From positions 3,387,001-3,451,000 of the forward strand of contig NZ_CP072597.1 in NCBI RefSeq assembly GCF_018847975.1: a stretch of 64,000 nt of DNA, written 5' to 3'. This DNA comes from Lysobacter sp. K5869. GTDB taxonomy: Bacteria; Pseudomonadota; Gammaproteobacteria; Xanthomonadales; Xanthomonadaceae. The position numbers were made by a program, and so were the translations under genes. Under the pieces are notes generated by a model. It did not search any database and was not told the origin of the DNA. It saw nothing but the letters and a program-made list of their open reading frames with translations. This document shows, piece by piece, positions 59,798 through 64,000 of the stretch (position 1 is the first letter of the stretch; each line of letters starts with the position of its first letter).

Positions 59798-60862
59798 TCA
59801 ATACGCCTTGCACTGGAAGAACCGCACCCGGCTGCTGCTGCCCGGCGGCGGCTGCAACTGTACGCGCGAGGAACGCAGTTCCGGATAGCGCTCCAGCACT
59901 TGGCAGATCGCGTCCACGTCCTGTTTCTCCGCGTCGGTGAGGCGGTAGATCAGCAGGTTCGACGGCGTCGACCACAGCGCGCGTTCGGTGCCGGGCAGGC
60001 GGGCGACGGTGCGGATCACTTCGGCGCGGTCGGCCGATGCGTCGCCGCTGGAAGCCGACGGCACGGGTGCGGCCGGATGCGGCGCGGCGGGCGCGGCGGG
60101 CGCCGGCGTCGCGGCGACGGCCGGCGGCGTATGGGTTTCCGGCGGCGGCGCGTGGGACGGTTCGGGCGCCGGCGTCGGGGCGGCGGGCTGGGCCGGTTCG
60201 GCGGCGTCGCCACTGTCGTTGTCGGCCGGGGCTTGCGCCGTGGCCGGCGTGGGCGTTTCGTCGTCCGGCAGGATCTGCGGCACCACGAAGCCGACGATCA
60301 GGCCCAGCGCGATCGCCGCGCCCCAGGCGCCGACGATGGTCTGGATGCTGCGCTTCTGCGCCGCGGCGATGACTTCGTGCCGGGTCGAGGCGGGCAGCTG
60401 CGGTTCGACCAGTTCCCACAAGGCCTCGCCGCTGTAGAGATCGAGCCCGTCGGCGACGCGTTCGGAGTGGGTGTCGAAGCGGCCGGTGGTGACCAGCAGG
60501 CCGCCGGCGGCGCCGTGGAAGCGCACCGCGTCGGCCAGTTCGGCCACGGTCGCGGCGGGCACCTTGTAATCGCCGTCGCCGAGCTTGCACGACAGCAGCC
60601 AGGGCTTGCCGGCGCGCACCAGGCGCAGTTCGGCCTGGGTGCCGCGGGCCAGCGATTCCTCCACCGATTCGGCCTCGAAGCCGCGTTCGCGCAGGGCCTC
60701 GACGATCAGGCGCGCGAATTCGCGCCAGCGCATCTTGGCCAACCCGGCGATGCCGGTGGCGACTTCAGTGCGATGGCGGCGGTACGACCACAGGTAGGCG
60801 GTGGACCCCAGCCCGATCGCGAGCGCGACGGCGGCAGCGGACCACAGGGAGAAACTCGACAT
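59798..60862 (-). CDS. Membrane-anchored Mrr-like restriction endonuclease-fold protein
   Basis: A 354-residue protein. A membrane helix lies at residues 8-26. Residues about 45-155 resemble the Mrr-type endonuclease fold (WREFARLIVEALRERGFEAE, then RAGKPWLLSCKLGDGDYKVPAATVAELADAVRFHGAAGGLLVTTG). The usual Q-x-K of this nuclease motif is S-C-K, so activity is doubtful. A second helix (about 174-196) precedes a Pro/Ala-rich stretch (200-275) and a C-terminal segment with RFFQCKAY. It may be a sensor or scaffold rather than a restriction enzyme. Confidence 0.65.
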   Translation of the reverse strand: MSSFSLWSAAAVALAIGLGSTAYLWSYRRHRTEVATGIAGLAKMRWREFARLIVEALRERGFEAESVEESLARGTQAELRLVRAGKPWLLSCKLGDGDYKVPAATVAELADAVRFHGAAGGLLVTTGRFDTHSERVADGLDLYSGEALWELVEPQLPASTRHEVIAAAQKRSIQTIVGAWGAAIALGLIVGFVVPQILPDDETPTPATAQAPADNDSGDAAEPAQPAAPTPAPEPSHAPPPETHTPPAVAATPAPAAPAAPHPAAPVPSASSGDASADRAEVIRTVARLPGTERALWSTPSNLLIYRLTDAEKQDVDAICQVLERYPELRSSRVQLQPPPGSSSRVRFFQCKAY

Positions 60863-61230
60863 GCAACGCTAGGCCCATAAAAGACGCTGAGGATATACGG
60901 CTTCAGACATGTGAACTCCACACGAAATGCGACGTTCGTCGCGAAAACGGTGTGTGCGGAGTTTGCCGTTCATGACAGAACGTAACGGCGGAGCGGGCGT
61001 GAAATGCGCGCAAAACCAGCGCAAAGCCCGTGTTCTGAGGTCATTCCGCAGGCATAAGAAAGCCCGCCAGTCCGAAACCGTAAGGGGAGGGGAGCATACG
61101 GAAGCGCGGACTGGCGGGCTTAAGCGGGCCTCGCGCCGAGGCGGCGCGAGGCGGTGAAGCGGGTGGAGCGGTAGTGATAGCGCGGGTACGTGTCAGCGGT
61201 TAGGACGCCGACGCGGCCGCGGCGTGAAGC
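60863..61230. other. Intergenic region with a long hairpin
   Basis: No gene in 368 bases. A 15-base perfect inverted repeat (61060-61074 and 61107-61121) is the main feature. The rest includes the Mrr gene promoter region near 60870-60960, which is AT-richer (TCAGACATGTGAACTCC), without clear boxes. Confidence 0.6.
61060..61121 (-). terminator. Long hairpin downstream of the phasin gene
   Basis: AAGCCCGCCAGTCCG (61060-61074) and its exact complement (61107-61121) enclose a 32-base loop. Read on the minus strand it follows the phasin stop by about 110 bases, ends in TTTCTT, and its loop carries CTCCCCTCCCC, complementary to Shine-Dalgarno-like sequence. It may end the phasin transcript or be part of a small RNA. 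Confidence 0.55.
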
Positions 61231-61821
61231 TCAGGGGGCGACCGGCGGCTTGGGCTTGGCCACGGCCTTGCGCGGCGCTTTGGCCTTGGCCGGCTTGTCG
61301 GCGGCGGCCTTCTTGGGCGCAGCGGCGGTCTTCTTGGCGGCCTTGCGGGCCGGGACGGCGCCGCCCTGGCGGCGCAGCTCGGCGGTCAGCGCGTCGACGC
61401 GCTCGCTGAGTTCGGCCAGATCGTCGCGGCCCGGCACGCCGAGCTTGACCAGGGCGCGCTGCACGCGTTCCTCGAACACCTTCTCCAGGCGGTCCCAGGT
61501 GTCGGTCGCGCGCTCGCGCGCCTGACCGACCTTGGACTCGACCGCATCGCGCAGCGCGCCGGCTTGGCCGCCGGTGAACTTGCGCGCGGTCTGCTCCAGG
61601 CTCAGGCCTTCCTTGACGAGGCCTTCGAACAGCTTGGTGCCCTCGGCCTGAGCGCGGCCGAACGCGCCGACGCCGGCCAACCAGATCTGCTGCGCCGATT
61701 CGCTCAGGGTCTTGGACAGGCGCTCGGCCTGTTCCTGCGCGCCCGCGCCCTTGCCGGCGGCGCCGGCGGAGCGGGTCTTGCCCGAGGTCTTCTTCGCGGT
61801 CTTCTTGAACTTGGCGGCCAT
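61231..61821 (-). CDS. Phasin family protein (PhaF-like)
   Basis: A 196-residue granule-associated protein. After a basic N-terminus (residues 1-30), the phasin core runs about 32-145: SAQQIWLAGVGAFGRAQAEG, LFEGLVKEGLSLEQTARKF, QARERATDTWDRLEKVFEERV, LGVPGRDDLAELSERVDAL. The last 45 residues are a Lys/Ala/Pro tail (RKAAKKTAAAPKKAAADKP) like the DNA-binding tail of PhaF. It would coat polyhydroxyalkanoate or other lipid granules. It has the same layout as the 55849-56274 protein but a fuller phasin domain. Confidence 0.85.
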   Translation of the reverse strand: MAAKFKKTAKKTSGKTRSAGAAGKGAGAQEQAERLSKTLSESAQQIWLAGVGAFGRAQAEGTKLFEGLVKEGLSLEQTARKFTGGQAGALRDAVESKVGQARERATDTWDRLEKVFEERVQRALVKLGVPGRDDLAELSERVDALTAELRRQGGAVPARKAAKKTAAAPKKAAADKPAKAKAPRKAVAKPKPPVAP

Positions 61822-61910
61822 GGACGTCCTGTGAGTGGGATTAGTGCTGTGCCGTCACGATGGGCTCGCTGTCTAGAGTATTCACACCAGCGAGGAGCAG
61901 CAGATAGCGA

Positions 61911-61960
61911 ATAGGAGTTAGGAGATAGCGAAAGCGCTTTCGCTATCTCCTAACTCCTAT
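61911..61960. repeat. Perfect 50-bp palindrome
   Basis: ATAGGAGTTAGGAGATAGCG plus AAAGC is followed with no spacer by its exact reverse complement. The arms extend further with a few mismatches (AGCGAATAG against CTATCCGCT). It lies between the patatin stop and the phasin start; its AT content is higher than the flanks. It could be a terminator or a mobile palindrome. Confidence 0.9.
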
Positions 61961-61976
61961 CCGCTAACTTCTGGCT

Positions 61977-63302
61977 TCAGGCGTGCTTGCGCGGCCGCTT
62001 GCGCGCGACCAGGCGATCCACATCGTCCAGCGCGCGCCGCAGCCGCGCCGTGGTTTCGCTGTCGCGCGCGGGCGGGGCGATGCCGTCGAGGATCGAGCGC
62101 TCGGGGTCGGCCAGGACCTCTTCGCGCAGGCGCAGGCCGTGCGCGGCCAGGATCGGCGCCAGTTGTTCGGCGCGCGCGCGCAGGTCGGCCAGGGTGTTGC
62201 GGTAGGCGATCTCGCAGATGCGCCGGCGCGCGGAGAAGCTGAAGGCGTTGGTGAAGAACAGTTCGCGGTCTTCGGCGTTGGGTTCGAACACCAGTTGGTC
62301 GATGTCGGGGTACTGCTGGGCGTAGCGCGCCAGTCCGACCTGCATGCGCGATTGCAGCAGGGTGCGGAAGGTCTGCGACAGCACCGCGGGCAGGCCGCCG
62401 GCGGCGAGGCTGTTGTCTTCGCTGACCGCCGCGCCGTGGTTGTGGTTGAACGGCACCAGCGGGTTGAGGCCGATCAGCAGGTCGATGCCGCGGTCGAGCA
62501 CGACCGAGGCGTGCATGGTCCGGCGCAGCGCGCCGTCGACGAAGTGGCGGCCTTCGATGTCGACCGGCGGGTACAGGCCGGGCAGGGCGGCGCTGGCTTG
62601 CACGGCCTTGGAGATCGGCACGTCGTCCCAGCCTTCGTCGCCGAAGCGCACGGCTTCGCCGCTGTCGATGTCGACGGCGACGACGTAGAGCTCGGCGTCG
62701 AGTTCGCGAAAGTCGTTGCTGCGGCCGCGGCGGGTGAACACTTCGCGCAGGAAGCGTTCGACTTCGCTGTTGTCGAACAGGCCGTTGGGGATCAGGCCGC
62801 CGAAGCGGGTGATCAGGTCCGACCAGCGCGCTTCCAGCGGCGAGAACAGCAGTTCGCGCCACCATTCGGTGGCCAGTCGCGGAAAGCTGGCGGCGCGCTT
62901 GAGGTATTCGACGAAGGCCGGGCGCATGAAGGTTTCGGGGCGGAATTCGACGTCGGCGCTGTCGCCGGTGACGAAGATCCGGCACATCTCGGCCGTGTCC
63001 ATGCGGTTGGCGAGGCCAGCGGCGAGGAAGGCGCCGCTGCTGACGCCGACGTAGCAGTCCAGGCGGGTCAGGTCGAGGCCTTCGATGGCTTCGTCGAGGG
63101 CGCGCAGGGCGCCGAGTTCGTACATGCCGCCGATGGGGCCGCCGCCGGCGATGGCCAGGCCGATGCGCGGGCCGTCGCCGCGGGCGGTGCCGTTCTTGGC
63201 GGTCTCGGGTTTCGCGGTGGTTTTGGCGGCGCCGCGGGTCTTGCTTCCTTTCGCCGCCGGCTTGCGGCTCGCCCGGTGGCGGGCGGAATGAAGTGACAGC
63301 AT
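61977..63302 (-). CDS. Patatin-like phospholipase
   Basis: A 441-residue protein. A basic, Ala/Lys-rich leader (residues 1-45) precedes the patatin domain: oxyanion loop AGGGPIGG, nucleophile elbow GVSSG with Ser88, and catalytic Asp in HFVDGALRR. It should be a Ser-Asp lipid acyl hydrolase. The leader is not a signal peptide. Neighbouring phasins and the acyl-CoA reductase suggest granule lipid turnover, by context only. The ATG at 63302 is chosen because the longer frame is low-complexity and crosses the inverted repeat at 63.4 kb. Confidence 0.85.
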   Translation of the reverse strand: MLSLHSARHRASRKPAAKGSKTRGAAKTTAKPETAKNGTARGDGPRIGLAIAGGGPIGGMYELGALRALDEAIEGLDLTRLDCYVGVSSGAFLAAGLANRMDTAEMCRIFVTGDSADVEFRPETFMRPAFVEYLKRAASFPRLATEWWRELLFSPLEARWSDLITRFGGLIPNGLFDNSEVERFLREVFTRRGRSNDFRELDAELYVVAVDIDSGEAVRFGDEGWDDVPISKAVQASAALPGLYPPVDIEGRHFVDGALRRTMHASVVLDRGIDLLIGLNPLVPFNHNHGAAVSEDNSLAAGGLPAVLSQTFRTLLQSRMQVGLARYAQQYPDIDQLVFEPNAEDRELFFTNAFSFSARRRICEIAYRNTLADLRARAEQLAPILAAHGLRLREEVLADPERSILDGIAPPARDSETTARLRRALDDVDRLVARKRPRKHA

Positions 63303-63408
63303 GTGATCGGCGGCACGGCCCTGGCGGTAGTCGGTCGAGTGTAGCCGAGCGGGGCGAGGCGTCCAGCGGGGGTGTACGAAGGTCGAAGGGGCGCGCTTCG
63401 GGGGGGGC

Positions 63409-63482
63409 GCATCGGGTCCGGGAGCCTCCCCACGGACGCGGGCCTTTGGCAAGGTCCGTGGGGAGGCTCCCGGACCCGATGC
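63409..63482. repeat. 28-bp perfect inverted repeat
   Basis: Arms 63409-63436 and 63455-63482 (GCATCGGGTCCGGGAGCCTC then CCCACGGA) are exact reverse complements around an 18-base loop. It lies between the divergent patatin and FFLEELY-type genes, 107 bases upstream of the patatin start. Confidence 0.85.
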
Positions 63483-63543
63483 TTCGTCGGTGCTTGAAAG
63501 CGGTGCTTGCGGGCTTGCGGGGCTGCCGCGATCATCGGCCCCG

Positions 63544-64000
63544 ATGTCCAGAACATCCGACCTCAGCCGCCGCATGGCCTGCCTGCTGACCCGCCATCAG
63601 GCCTTGCACGATCCCGAGCGCGAGCCGCGCAACCGCCTGCGTTGGCTGCCAGAGCTGCGGCAATGGCAGGCGCGCCGGCTGGAAGCCAGTTTCGACCGGT
63701 TCCTGCGCGATCCGCGCCGGCGTCCGGCGGCGCAGTTCTTCCTCAGCGACGTCTACAACGACCGCGACTTCAGCCGCCGCGACGCCGACATCGCGCGGGT
63801 GTTGCCGATGATGCAGAAGCTGCTGCCCGGGCCGTTGCTGGCGACGGTGGCCGATGCGATCGAGCTGGGTTTGCTGACCCAAGCCTTCGACCTGCGCATC
63901 AGCGAACGCCTGCACGAGCTGGCGCCGCGCCGGCGCAAGCTCGACGGCGCGCTGTACGCGCAGGCGTATCGCGCCTGCGGGCTGCCGCGGCTGCGCGAGC
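63544..64000 (+). CDS. FFLEELY-motif-type protein, partial at window edge
   Basis: The frame is open to the last base, at least 152 residues. It carries PAAQFFLSDVYNDRDFSRRDADIARVLPMMQKLLP and LLATVADAIELGLLTQAFDL, which I associate with the FFLEELY-motif proteins of Xanthomonadaceae (here FFLSDVY), a helical family without known function. The start may be 63544 (MSRTSD) or a second Met eleven codons in. Divergent from the patatin gene. Confidence 0.7.
   Translation, partial: MSRTSDLSRRMACLLTRHQALHDPEREPRNRLRWLPELRQWQARRLEASFDRFLRDPRRRPAAQFFLSDVYNDRDFSRRDADIARVLPMMQKLLPGPLLATVADAIELGLLTQAFDLRISERLHELAPRRRKLDGALYAQAYRACGLPRLRE

Overview
The window looks like chromosome of a Lysobacter-type gammaproteobacterium (Xanthomonadaceae/Lysobacteraceae). 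This rests on the very high GC of genes and spacers, the gene order (sdhCDAB-sdhE; comEC-exbB-exbD-msbA-lpxK-kdsB-LMW phosphatase; uvrC-pgsA-tRNA-Gly-tRNA-Cys) and many short GC-rich interspersed palindromes. The organism is an inference from gene content; no rRNA or other marker gene here settles it. No phage, plasmid, insertion sequence or CRISPR array is visible.

Layout. 1-8.6 kb: edge of a TatD nuclease gene, a glycine-zipper envelope protein, glutaryl-CoA dehydrogenase, an acetyltransferase/GST pair, and a fused E1 alpha-beta 2-oxoacid dehydrogenase followed five bases later by asparagine synthase. 8.8-15 kb: a succinate dehydrogenase locus with ygfZ facing a DUF1674/SdhAF4 gene, sdhCDAB, a MAPEG protein, sdhE and a ygfX-like gene. 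15-28.8 kb: envelope and DNA genes (lolC/E, lolD, comEC, ExbB/ExbD-like pair, msbA, lpxK, kdsB, LMW phosphatase, uvrC, pgsA). 28.9-31.2 kb: tRNA-Gly(GCC) in three identical copies, tRNA-Cys and an opposite-strand tRNA-Leu(TAA).

31.4-41.2 kb: a VOC/AraC divergent pair, then a long minus-strand block: a NarL-type two-component system, a membrane-anchored solute-binding-like protein, TelA, a lipoprotein fusing a solute-binding domain to a VWA domain, an XpaC-like membrane protein and a KfrA-like DNA-binding protein. No ABC permease or ATPase accompanies the solute-binding proteins. This cassette is my best candidate for an uncharacterised system, probably an envelope stress or anion-sensing complex.

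41.4-54.5 kb: serine hydrolase/HD phosphohydrolase, an epimerase, a divergent FolK-like gene joined to a FolM-like reductase, a macrodomain protein, a secreted subtilase, a MASE2-GGDEF diguanylate cyclase with a small overlapping partner, a TviB-type nucleotide-sugar dehydrogenase, an FMN glutamate-synthase-like enzyme, arsenate reductase and tRNA-Val(CAC).

54.8-64 kb: a lipid-storage flavoured region: two phasin-like proteins with basic Lys/Ala/Arg tails, a PhaD-like TetR regulator, an acyl-CoA-binding protein, a two-domain fatty acyl-CoA reductase of the Marinobacter type, a membrane Mrr-like protein, a patatin, and a partial FFLEELY-motif-type gene running off the edge. No PHA synthase or wax synthase is inside the window. 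Intergenic DNA carries three repeat families: paired GTAGGAGCGGC palindromes, CCGTCATTCCGGCGAAAGC elements (one a 4 x 39-bp tandem array), and large perfect inverted repeats near 61.9 and 63.4 kb.
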